The position numbers and the translations under genes were made by a program. DNA of 5,921 nt from the NCBI GenBank assembly GCA_012515455.1, contig JAAYYJ010000260.1, forward strand, positions 1 to 5,921. The letters are read 5' to 3'. This DNA comes from Oligosphaeraceae bacterium. Lineage in GTDB: Bacteria > Verrucomicrobiota > Lentisphaeria > Oligosphaerales > Oligosphaeraceae. The notes below the pieces were generated by a model, which saw nothing but the letters and a program-made list of their open reading frames with translations, had not been told where the DNA came from and searched no databases. Of this stretch, positions 1-5,921 are shown one piece after another (position 1 is the stretch's first letter; the number at the start of each line of letters is the position of its first letter).

Positions 1-2
1 GC

Positions 3-7
3 AGGAG
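3..7 (+). promoter_or_regulatory. Ribosome binding site of the esterase/PHP gene
   Basis: AGGAG lies 8 bases before the ATG at 16, which is ideal Shine-Dalgarno spacing and supports that start. The five codons between the window edge and the ATG are in frame and open (Ala-Gly-Ala-Ala-Leu), so a start further upstream cannot be excluded from this window. Confidence 0.6.
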
Positions 8-15
8 CAGCCCTT

Positions 16-2865
16 ATGAGTCAGGAAATCCGCAATCTTGACGGCCAATACCGTCACGGCCAGGTGTTTCTACAATGGGAAGAGCATGCCCTGCCCCAGG
101 ATACCACTCTGCAGGTCTGGAGCAGCGAAAAACCCTTCTCGGAACCGGGAGCAGAAAAAACGCTGCTGGCCGCTAACATCCACCAAGGCAGCGCCCGCGA
201 CTGGTGGCAGGACCCGGCCTCGTTCTTCAAAGACGCCGAACCGGCCCCGCCGGCAGGATTTGTCATCCAGGACGGCGGACAGCCCTTGAATCCCCGCAAC
301 GGACTGCATGTCCACACCGTGCCCCGCAGCGGCGACGGCGAACGCTACTACGCGATTACCTGGCAGTCGGAAAGCGGCAACGTCAAAGAGCAGCCATTCC
401 TGCCCGGGCAAAATTGTCTGTCGGCACCCCTGGCGGTGAAATTCGCGCAGGTTCTTCCCGTCAGCCTGCAGTCGCCCCCCCTCAAACGAGGTGACGGCCT
501 GGGCAAAGCGCTGGTTCTTTCCTTCCATGGTCGCGGCGGCGGTGCCGGCGTGAACCAGAAAACCGGCCAGCCGACCGGAACCCATCTCTGGTTCGCCGAT
601 GCCAACCAGGGCTGGCGCGAAGGACTGCCCTATAAATTCAACCTCAGTATTACGGACCAGGAAGTGCGCATCTCTCCTTTTGACCGCACCTGGATCAACC
701 GCCCGCTGCTGGAATCCCCCGATGCCCGTGACCACGTCCCGGCAGTTTGTTCCTTCTGGTCGGGATACAACACCAACATCGCCCAGAACACCAATACCAC
801 GGAGCTCCAAGTCGATATCTTTGTGGAGCGCTATCTGCTGGCCTTGATCGACTGGGCCCAGAACTGGCTGGGTGCCGACAGCAACCGCTGCTATCTCACC
901 GGAGCATCCATGGGCGGCTCTGTGGGTATTTCCCTGGGCCTGCATTATCCCGAACGTTTTGCCGCCATTCATGCCATGGTACCAATATACCGCTATACCT
1001 GGGAGGAATGCTCGACTTCCAAAGCCGTCTCCGCCAGAAGACTGGCCTGCGCCAGCGGACCGCTCCAGGACCGCCCCGCCAAGGTCCGCGCCAACGGGAA
1101 GAATTTTCTGGAGTACATGGATGGCGCCCTGAACATCAATCGCCCACTGGTCGACACCCCGCCCATCTTTGCCACCAACGGACGGCGCGACGGCTCCATC
1201 CCCTGGGTCAACAACCCGCCTTTCTACCAGGCCGCCAACGACGCCAGGCAGGCTTTCGCGGTGTTCTGGAATGACGGCGCCCATGGCATGAGCTCCACCG
1301 CCCCGGACGATGTCAAACAATGGGGCCAGGATATCTTCCAGTACCGTCTTGACCAGAGCTTCCCCGCCTTCAGCAACTGCACCGACAACCGCAAGTACGG
1401 CACTGGCGACCCCGCAGACGGCGATATCACCGGCTGGATCAACCGCGGCTTGCGCTGGTCAGATATCAAGGACACCCGCTGGGAATACAGCATCACCCTC
1501 CAGGCTGACCATCCCGAAATCCGGTACCCGGTCAGAACCGATGTGACCCTGCGCCGGCTGCAGCTGTTCCGGGTCCACCCCGGTGAAACTCTGACCCTCA
1601 ATCTCGGCCGGGGGGGGGAATCCACCCTGACCGTCCCCGAAGATGGACTGCTGACTCTCCGCAGTCTGGAATTCCCCGACGCGCAGCCGCTTGCCATCAC
1701 CATCCGGCGCACTCCTGATGCCACCCGGAAAAGCAACCTCCCCGGTTCAGAACGGCCCCGCCGGCCGTACCATGACCTCGACTGGTCCACCGCTGTGCGG
1801 GTCAAGAGCACCACCCATGTCCATGTCACCTCCAACAAGCGCCTGCGCGAGGCCCTGGCGGCAGGACTGGATTTCCTGACCATCTCCAATTACTATCCTT
1901 CTGCGCCATATTACCCCATCGCCGAATTCACCCCGAATTACTACCTCTTCCATCAGCAGCACCCGATTATCGACAAAGACTGGAAATTGGTTCACCCGCC
2001 GTTCGACTGGAATCAAATTGTCGGGCAGTGGAAAGACAAACTCCCCCCGGATTTGCAGAAGAGACTGCCTTTCAAGGAGGCCGCACCCTTTGACCCCTTG
2101 CCGCCTGGAATCCTGGAAGCACCAAATGCCGAACACCATTCCTTCCGGGACAGCTCGGCCCATCTCAACAGCCCGGGATCGCTATACCGCAGCGGACACT
2201 TCGACGCCCGCAACAAATTCCTGGTCACCGACCACGGCTGGCCAGTCGGTAACCGTCGCTTCTGGCGCGACGCCTGCGACGAAATGATTGCCGAGCTGCT
2301 CTTTGAGGACGGCGGAGGTGTCACCATCAACCATCCCCATTGGTCGAACATGCCCCTGCGGCTGGTTATAAATATGCTCGATTACGATGCCCGCATCCTG
2401 GGTATCGAAGTCTATAACCATTCCGCTCAGGTCGGACGCAAGACCGGCTGGAGTGAACAGTACTGGGACAATATCCTGTCCACCGGAAGACAATGTTTCG
2501 GGTTCTTTGTCCCGGACTGGTATTTCAGCCCCGAAGACGGCTGCGCCATGAACATCCTGCTGGTCCAGGAACGCAGCGCCCAGGCCTGCCTGCAGGCATA
2601 CCGCAAGGGCAACTGGTACGGATGTCTCAAGGGCAACGGACTGGGCTTCGACAAAATCACCTTTGACGGTAAAAGAATCACCGCTGCAGTCAATCGCCCG
2701 GCCACCCTGAAAGTCATCTCCCGGCAGGGCACGGTCCTGGAAAGCACAGGCCAGGAAATCGCTTTCGAACTATCCCCGGAAGAATACCCGAACCATGTCT
2801 TCCTGCGCCTGACCGCCAGCGACGGCAGCGGCGAATGCATCTTCTCACAACCTTTCATGCTCTGA
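16..2865 (+). CDS. Multidomain alpha/beta-hydrolase (esterase-like) fused to a PHP-type metallohydrolase-like domain
   Basis: This 949-residue protein reads as four parts. Residues about 8-145 look like an Fn3-type beta domain (an FLQW strand near 18-21, a YYAIT strand near 110). Residues about 155-440 are an alpha/beta-hydrolase: oxyanion segment SFHGRGGG (169-176), nucleophile elbow G296-A-S298-M-G300, acid D392 in NGRRDGSIPW, and base H423 in DGAHG. Residues about 445-590 are beta-rich. Residues about 590-949 resemble PHP/CehA-McbA-like metallohydrolases: H601-V-H603, E706, A-H716-L-N, N-H773-P, GIEVYN (796-801), D834, then a beta tail. The D-H pair expected after GLDFLTIS is N625-Y626, and the terminal DxH is D834-W-Y836. 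The hydrolase triad looks intact, so an ester or amide bond is the likely target; the substrate is unknown, and extracellular carbohydrate ester or polyester are only guesses. No signal peptide follows the chosen ATG, implying cytoplasmic location unless the true start lies upstream. A 163-base gap separates it from the next gene. Confidence 0.85.
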   Translation: MSQEIRNLDGQYRHGQVFLQWEEHALPQDTTLQVWSSEKPFSEPGAEKTLLAANIHQGSARDWWQDPASFFKDAEPAPPAGFVIQDGGQPLNPRNGLHVHTVPRSGDGERYYAITWQSESGNVKEQPFLPGQNCLSAPLAVKFAQVLPVSLQSPPLKRGDGLGKALVLSFHGRGGGAGVNQKTGQPTGTHLWFADANQGWREGLPYKFNLSITDQEVRISPFDRTWINRPLLESPDARDHVPAVCSFWSGYNTNIAQNTNTTELQVDIFVERYLLALIDWAQNWLGADSNRCYLTGASMGGSVGISLGLHYPERFAAIHAMVPIYRYTWEECSTSKAVSARRLACASGPLQDRPAKVRANGKNFLEYMDGALNINRPLVDTPPIFATNGRRDGSIPWVNNPPFYQAANDARQAFAVFWNDGAHGMSSTAPDDVKQWGQDIFQYRLDQSFPAFSNCTDNRKYGTGDPADGDITGWINRGLRWSDIKDTRWEYSITLQADHPEIRYPVRTDVTLRRLQLFRVHPGETLTLNLGRGGESTLTVPEDGLLTLRSLEFPDAQPLAITIRRTPDATRKSNLPGSERPRRPYHDLDWSTAVRVKSTTHVHVTSNKRLREALAAGLDFLTISNYYPSAPYYPIAEFTPNYYLFHQQHPIIDKDWKLVHPPFDWNQIVGQWKDKLPPDLQKRLPFKEAAPFDPLPPGILEAPNAEHHSFRDSSAHLNSPGSLYRSGHFDARNKFLVTDHGWPVGNRRFWRDACDEMIAELLFEDGGGVTINHPHWSNMPLRLVINMLDYDARILGIEVYNHSAQVGRKTGWSEQYWDNILSTGRQCFGFFVPDWYFSPEDGCAMNILLVQERSAQACLQAYRKGNWYGCLKGNGLGFDKITFDGKRITAAVNRPATLKVISRQGTVLESTGQEIAFELSPEEYPNHVFLRLTASDGSGECIFSQPFML
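1610..1618 (+). repeat. Nine-G homopolymer tract inside the esterase/PHP gene
   Basis: Nine consecutive G residues encode part of the sequence R-G-G in the beta-rich linker between the esterase and PHP-like domains. The same reading frame is coherent on both sides, so the count of nine keeps the gene intact. A one-base change would disconnect the PHP-like half. Two C7 runs (475-481 in this gene, 4314-4320 in the aminotransferase) are shorter. Confidence 0.9.
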
Positions 2866-2913
2866 AACAACGGCAAAAGGAATAAAATTGTCCAAAATTG
2901 ACCTGAGTCCTTA

Positions 2914-2942
2914 TTGTTTTTCCCGGTATCATGGTTTATAGT
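2914..2942 (+). promoter_or_regulatory. Candidate sigma70-type promoter for the aminotransferase-peptidase unit
   Basis: TTGTTT (2914-2919, 3 of 6 matches to the -35 consensus) is followed, after exactly 17 bases, by TATAGT (2937-2942, 5 of 6 matches to the -10 consensus). The predicted start is near 2949, leaving a leader of about 80 bases before the ATG at 3029. The region is locally A+T-rich within GC-rich DNA. A better -35 match, TTGACC (2898-2903), lies 23 bases from a TATCAT (2927-2932), which is too far for a normal spacer. The call is by eye. Confidence 0.45.
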
Positions 2943-2946
2943 GTGT

Positions 2947-2964
2947 TTCGGACTGGAATCCGAA
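2947..2964. promoter_or_regulatory. Perfect inverted repeat TTCGGA-N6-TCCGAA, candidate operator
   Basis: The left arm (2947-2952) and right arm (2959-2964) are exact reverse complements, separated by CTGGAA. The repeat begins 4 bases after the candidate -10 box and covers the predicted transcription start, where a repressor site would be expected. Its 12-base centre-to-centre spacing suits a homodimeric helix-turn-helix regulator. Alternatively it forms a weak 6-bp hairpin at the 5' end of the transcript. No regulator gene is visible in the window. Confidence 0.4.
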
Positions 2965-2978
2965 TCATATTTGCATTG

Positions 2979-2997
2979 GCGGAGGTCTTGCTTCCGC
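2979..2997 (+). other. Hairpin in the aminotransferase leader
   Basis: GCGGAGG (2979-2985) pairs with CTTCCGC (2991-2997), with one G-U wobble, around the 5-base loop TCTTG. A further G-U pair (2978/2998) could extend it. It ends 31 bases before the ATG. No T-run follows, so it is not an intrinsic terminator; it may be a leader or mRNA-stability structure. It leaves the GAAAGG ribosome site free. Confidence 0.4.
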
Positions 2998-3014
2998 TCC
3001 TTCATATCAGCATA

Positions 3015-3020
3015 GAAAGG
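3015..3020 (+). promoter_or_regulatory. Ribosome binding site of the aminotransferase gene
   Basis: GAAAGG lies 8 bases before the ATG at 3029. The frame is open upstream back to a TAG at 2939, but contains no ATG, GTG or TTG codon in that stretch, so 3029 is the first usable start. Confidence 0.6.
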
Positions 3021-3028
3021 CGACAACC

Positions 3029-4396
3029 ATGGCTCACAAGTACAAGCTGGTTCCCCAGAACGTCCCCCAGGTCCACACCAAATATCGCAAAATCGTCACC
3101 GCGATTCCGGTCCCGGAATCGCTGGCAATATTTGAGCGCCTGTCAGCCCACGAGCCCATCAGCATGTCCGGCCAGCCGCCGGTAATCTGGGACCGTGCCG
3201 AGGGCATCAACGTCTATGACCGCTGGGGCAACAAATGGCTGGATTGGTCCAGCTGCGTGCTGATTGCCAACATCGGGCACGGCCATCCGGAAATCTGCCA
3301 GGCCCTGAAAGCCGTCATTGACAAGCCCTTGTTGGCCACTTATGTCTTCCCCCATGAAGGCCGTGCCGAGCTCTGCCGCATGCTCGCTGAAACCGCCCCG
3401 GCCGGCATGGATAAAGTCTTCCTGCTCTCCGCCGGCACCGAAGCCACCGAGAATGCCCTGAAGCTGGCCCGGACTTACGGCGTACGCAAATACGGCCCCC
3501 GCAAGCACGTCATCGTGTCTTTCTCGGGCGGTTTCCACGGACGGACCCTCGGGGCCCAGATGATCGGCGGCATGGGCGGCCAGAAAGACTGGATTGTCGA
3601 ACTGCCCGGAGGATTCGTGCACGTGCCCTTCCCGGATGGTTTCCTGAATGAAGACACCAGCTTCGAAGTCTTCCTGAAGGTCATTGCCGAGGCCGGACTG
3701 ACCGCAGATGACATCGCCGGAGTAATCACTGAATCATATCAGGGCGTGGGACCGAACTTCCTGCCCGATGCATACGCCCGCAGCCTCGGTCAGTGGTGCA
3801 AAGCCAATGACGTGGTCCTGATTATGGATGAAGTCCAGGCCGGCTTCGGGCGCACCGGCAAATTCTTCTGCTGGCAGCACTACGATCTGCAGCCGGACCT
3901 GATCTGCTGCGGCAAGGGCATTTCTTCGAGCCTGCCCATCTCCGCAGTGATTGGTCGCAATGACATCATGGATATGTACGCCCCCGGCTCCATGACCAGC
4001 ACCCACTCCGCCAGCCCGCTGCCGGTGGCCGCCGCCATCGCGAACTTGCAAGTCCTCCTGCGCGACAAACTCACCGAGCATGCGGCCGAAATGGGGGAAA
4101 TCCTGGGGCCGGCCTTGGATTCCATCCAGGCAAAATATCCGCGCCGGATTGCCAAATCGCTGCATCGCGGTCTGGTTGGCGGCTTGCTGGTGGTCAAAGA
4201 AGGCAGCAAGGACGCTGATCCGGATACCGCCCTGGCCATCAACGAACGCTGCATGCAGAAGGGCCTGTTGATGTTCGCTCCAGTCGGCCTGGGCGGCGGC
4301 TGCATCAAAATCGCCCCCCCGCTGATCACCCCGAAAGACGCCCTGGAAGAAGGCATCGCAGTGCTGCGGGAAGCAATCACCGAAATCCTGGGCTGA
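3029..4396 (+). CDS. PLP-dependent class III aminotransferase (GabT/ArgD/AGXT2 superfamily), substrate unknown
   Basis: This 455-residue protein has normal length for a class III (fold type I) aminotransferase, a cytoplasmic PLP enzyme that moves amino groups from an amine or amino acid to a keto acid. Visible motifs in order are GHGHPEI; the cofactor-phosphate segment SAGTEATENALK (134-145); FHGRT (169-173), whose F/H stacks on PLP; ITES (233-236); D267-E268 in IMDEVQAGFGRTG, the Asp that bonds the pyridine nitrogen; the Schiff-base lysine K296 in CGKGISSSLPI; and T325, the cross-subunit phosphate contact. Near the end the usual Arg of the RxxPPL-type segment is K427 (CIKIAPPL), and QGEGG is replaced by QGVGP (V240). 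These changes argue against calling it a standard GABA or acetylornithine enzyme, so no symbol is given. The M20 gene follows after 15 bases, implying cotranscription from the promoter near 2914-2942. Confidence 0.93.
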   Translation: MAHKYKLVPQNVPQVHTKYRKIVTAIPVPESLAIFERLSAHEPISMSGQPPVIWDRAEGINVYDRWGNKWLDWSSCVLIANIGHGHPEICQALKAVIDKPLLATYVFPHEGRAELCRMLAETAPAGMDKVFLLSAGTEATENALKLARTYGVRKYGPRKHVIVSFSGGFHGRTLGAQMIGGMGGQKDWIVELPGGFVHVPFPDGFLNEDTSFEVFLKVIAEAGLTADDIAGVITESYQGVGPNFLPDAYARSLGQWCKANDVVLIMDEVQAGFGRTGKFFCWQHYDLQPDLICCGKGISSSLPISAVIGRNDIMDMYAPGSMTSTHSASPLPVAAAIANLQVLLRDKLTEHAAEMGEILGPALDSIQAKYPRRIAKSLHRGLVGGLLVVKEGSKDADPDTALAINERCMQKGLLMFAPVGLGGGCIKIAPPLITPKDALEEGIAVLREAITEILG

Positions 4397-4399
4397 GCT

Positions 4400-4403
4400 G
4401 GAG
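4400..4403 (+). promoter_or_regulatory. Ribosome binding site of the M20 peptidase gene
   Basis: GGAG sits 8 bases before the ATG at 4412, inside the 15-base gap after the aminotransferase stop. An in-frame TGA at 4406-4408 excludes any upstream start, so 4412 is firm. Confidence 0.65.
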
Positions 4404-4411
4404 ACTGACTA

Positions 4412-5921
4412 ATGCAAGATTTGATCAAGGAAATTCTTAGTCTGGCCCAATCGGAACAAACCAGGCAGTACGTGACCGAACTGCTCCTGGATATCTGCCA
4501 GGTCGACACCTCGCCCTTTGCCGATGTCGACCTAATGCGCAAAGCTGAAAACAAAGTCTTCGAACGCCTGGAACGGGAATTCCAGCGCATCCCCTTCGCC
4601 GGAGCATACTGTGAACGCCGGCCCATGAACCCGGAGATCAAAAAACATCCCGGGTTCTCGCTCCTGCATTTCACCAAGACGGCCGAAAATCCGGCTGGAC
4701 TAAGCCCGGAGGAAGTCTATCGCGACCGCAGCAACCTGCTCTATTGCATCCCCGGATCAGATGGCCGCGAGGAGAAAGGAATCGCTGTCAACGCCCATAT
4801 CGACGTGGTCAAGCCGTATTTCCCGCCCCGGCTGGAAAACGGCATCATCTTCGGACGCGGCTCCTGCGACGACAAGGGCGCTATCGTTACCATGATCGCG
4901 GCCTTGCGAATTCTGGCCGCGGTGCTGGCCAAAACGAATCGCCGCCTGCGCCGCAACCTGCTGGCGATGTGCGTGATTGAAGAAGAGCCCGGCGGAAACG
5001 GCTCGCTGTCCCTGGCCATCGACCAGGATTTGAAAAAACGCTACGACAGCATCCTAGTTCTGGAATGCTGCGGCAACAACATCCATCCCGCCAACCGCGG
5101 CGCCATCTGGTATCAAGTCGCACTGACCTGCCCCGAGACCAATCTCTTCGAAATGGCCGCCTTCGTCTATGAGCAGATGGAGCAGGAAGGCCGGGCCATC
5201 AAGGCGGAAAGCAGACACCCACTCTTCCCCCAGAGACCAGTGCAGACCTGCCACGGCATTATCGGCCCCTACGGCGAACACCCCAGCCGGATCTGCGGCG
5301 AGGTGGCTTTCGATATCTGCTTCAGCGGCAAGATCACACCCAGAGTCCAGGAACTGGTCGCCGACGGCATCGCCTCCGCTCTGGCGGACTATATCGCCGT
5401 CTACGGCGACAAGACCAAGGTCATGGACCAGACGACTGGTAAAGCCAAGGTCGACCATCATTTCGACCTGGAAACGCACCCCGGCCGGTTGGTCTGCCAG
5501 GTGCACGGCTCTACCGGTCACATGGGCTCGATTATGGATAACGACGGCGCCATCACCAAAATGGCCGCCTTCGTCCGGATCCTCTACCGCATGAAGGATC
5601 AGTTGCGCCGGGCCAGCGGAGGTGAAGTCAGCCTGCATCTGCATGGCCAGGAAAATCCTCTCACTCTGCTGCTGGAAGGCGGGCAGGGATTCGTGCCGAC
5701 CCATGATATCAATGACGTCATGGAACGGATGCGCCAGGCGGCCCAGAACGGCGTGGCGAACTACCTGCAACTGGAAAAACGCCGCACCGCCGACCCCAAG
5801 AGCTGCGCCGTGGTCACCTATGACAAACTGCACAACGCGGCTTTCGATGGCGACCCGGACTCCCCCCAGATGCGCAACGCCATCGCCGCCGGCAACGACG
5901 CAGGCATCTGGAAAGACGGCC
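4412..5921 (+). CDS. M20-family zinc peptidase/deacylase, 3' end beyond the window
   Basis: The frame is open from the ATG at 4412 to the window edge: 503 complete codons with no stop, so the C-terminus is missing. M20 (DapE/ArgE/PepV/CPG2) metallohydrolase motifs are clear: NAH129-I-D131, GRGSCD153-D-K-G (bridging Asp), E191-E192 in EEEPGGNGS (general base and metal ligand), and E218 in VLECCG (metal ligand). A lid-type G-H370-M-G-S motif followed by NDGAI matches the His that contacts substrate across the dimer or lid. The last metal His is expected beyond 5921. These enzymes cleave a dipeptide or N-acyl bond using two zinc ions in the cytoplasm. The protein is longer than DapE/ArgE (about 375-385 aa), and the E218-H370 gap of about 150 residues suggests a doubled lid as in PepV. 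It has no signal peptide and appears to be the second gene of an operon with the aminotransferase. Substrate unknown. Confidence 0.9.
   Translation, partial: MQDLIKEILSLAQSEQTRQYVTELLLDICQVDTSPFADVDLMRKAENKVFERLEREFQRIPFAGAYCERRPMNPEIKKHPGFSLLHFTKTAENPAGLSPEEVYRDRSNLLYCIPGSDGREEKGIAVNAHIDVVKPYFPPRLENGIIFGRGSCDDKGAIVTMIAALRILAAVLAKTNRRLRRNLLAMCVIEEEPGGNGSLSLAIDQDLKKRYDSILVLECCGNNIHPANRGAIWYQVALTCPETNLFEMAAFVYEQMEQEGRAIKAESRHPLFPQRPVQTCHGIIGPYGEHPSRICGEVAFDICFSGKITPRVQELVADGIASALADYIAVYGDKTKVMDQTTGKAKVDHHFDLETHPGRLVCQVHGSTGHMGSIMDNDGAITKMAAFVRILYRMKDQLRRASGGEVSLHLHGQENPLTLLLEGGQGFVPTHDINDVMERMRQAAQNGVANYLQLEKRRTADPKSCAVVTYDKLHNAAFDGDPDSPQMRNAIAAGNDAGIWKDG

Noticed and set aside
70..1320. Long minus-strand open frame (416 codons) opposite the esterase domain
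   Set aside because: It lies wholly opposite clear alpha/beta-hydrolase motifs, its translation shows no recognisable domain, and long antisense frames are common opposite GC-rich genes.
2866..2925. Rho-independent terminator after the esterase/PHP gene
   Set aside because: A T5 run occurs at 2917-2921 but no GC stem precedes it, so some readthrough into the next unit is possible.
2898..2932. Alternative promoter TTGACC...TATCAT
   Set aside because: The individual boxes are good, but the 23-base spacer is too long for a standard sigma70 promoter.
2427..3026. Minus-strand open frame crossing the intergenic gap
   Set aside because: Most of it is antisense to the PHP-like domain; the part in the gap shows no domain, and the promoter and palindrome explain that stretch better.
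2931..3185. Small plus-strand frame starting at ATG 2931
   Set aside because: It has no ribosome site and runs into the aminotransferase in another frame, with no recognisable product.
3880..4677. Minus-strand open frame spanning the aminotransferase-peptidase junction
   Set aside because: It overlaps two well-supported plus-strand genes, has Ser/Arg-rich shadow composition and no motif.
5054..5833. Minus-strand open frame of 259 codons opposite the M20 gene
   Set aside because: It lies fully opposite the M20 coding frame with its E218 and H370 motifs; its composition looks like a shadow and no domain is recognisable.

Overview
The window holds three genes, all on the + strand, in GC-rich DNA (clearly above 50% G+C, with mostly G or C at third codon positions). 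Nothing in it is a phylogenetic marker. A large esterase/PHP-type fusion with an Fn3-like N-terminus, beside class III aminotransferase and M20 peptidase genes in moderately GC-rich DNA, reminds me of PVC-group bacteria, perhaps Lentisphaerota or relatives. That is a recollection-based guess with low confidence.

Region 1 (16-2865) is a 949-residue multidomain protein. It has an N-terminal Fn3-like beta domain, an alpha/beta-hydrolase (esterase-type) domain with a readable Ser298-Asp392-His423 triad, a linking beta domain, and a C-terminal PHP-type metallohydrolase-like domain. The PHP half keeps the residues expected to bind two metals but has Tyr where the two main histidines of the third metal site are expected. 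This gene is the most unusual part of the window.

Region 2 (2866-3028) is a 163-base gap, visibly richer in A+T than the genes. It carries a plausible sigma70-type promoter, a perfect 6-6-6 inverted repeat lying on the predicted transcription start, and a 7-bp leader hairpin. I see no rho-independent terminator after gene 1.

Region 3 (3029 to the window end) is a tight two-gene unit. It comprises a complete PLP-dependent class III aminotransferase (455 aa) and, 15 bases later, an M20-family zinc peptidase/deacylase that runs off the right edge after 503 complete codons. The aminotransferase has the catalytic lysine and PLP-contact motifs but lacks the usual Glu/Arg substrate 'switch' pair of GABA/ornithine-type enzymes. 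The M20 protein has a long insert between its metal-ligand motifs that reads like two successive lid modules, recalling the monomeric dipeptidase PepV. The likely joint role is release of an amino compound by the M20 enzyme and deamination of that or a related compound by the aminotransferase. The substrate cannot be read from the sequence. I see no RNA genes, mobile elements or CRISPR arrays, and no clear multi-gene novel system.
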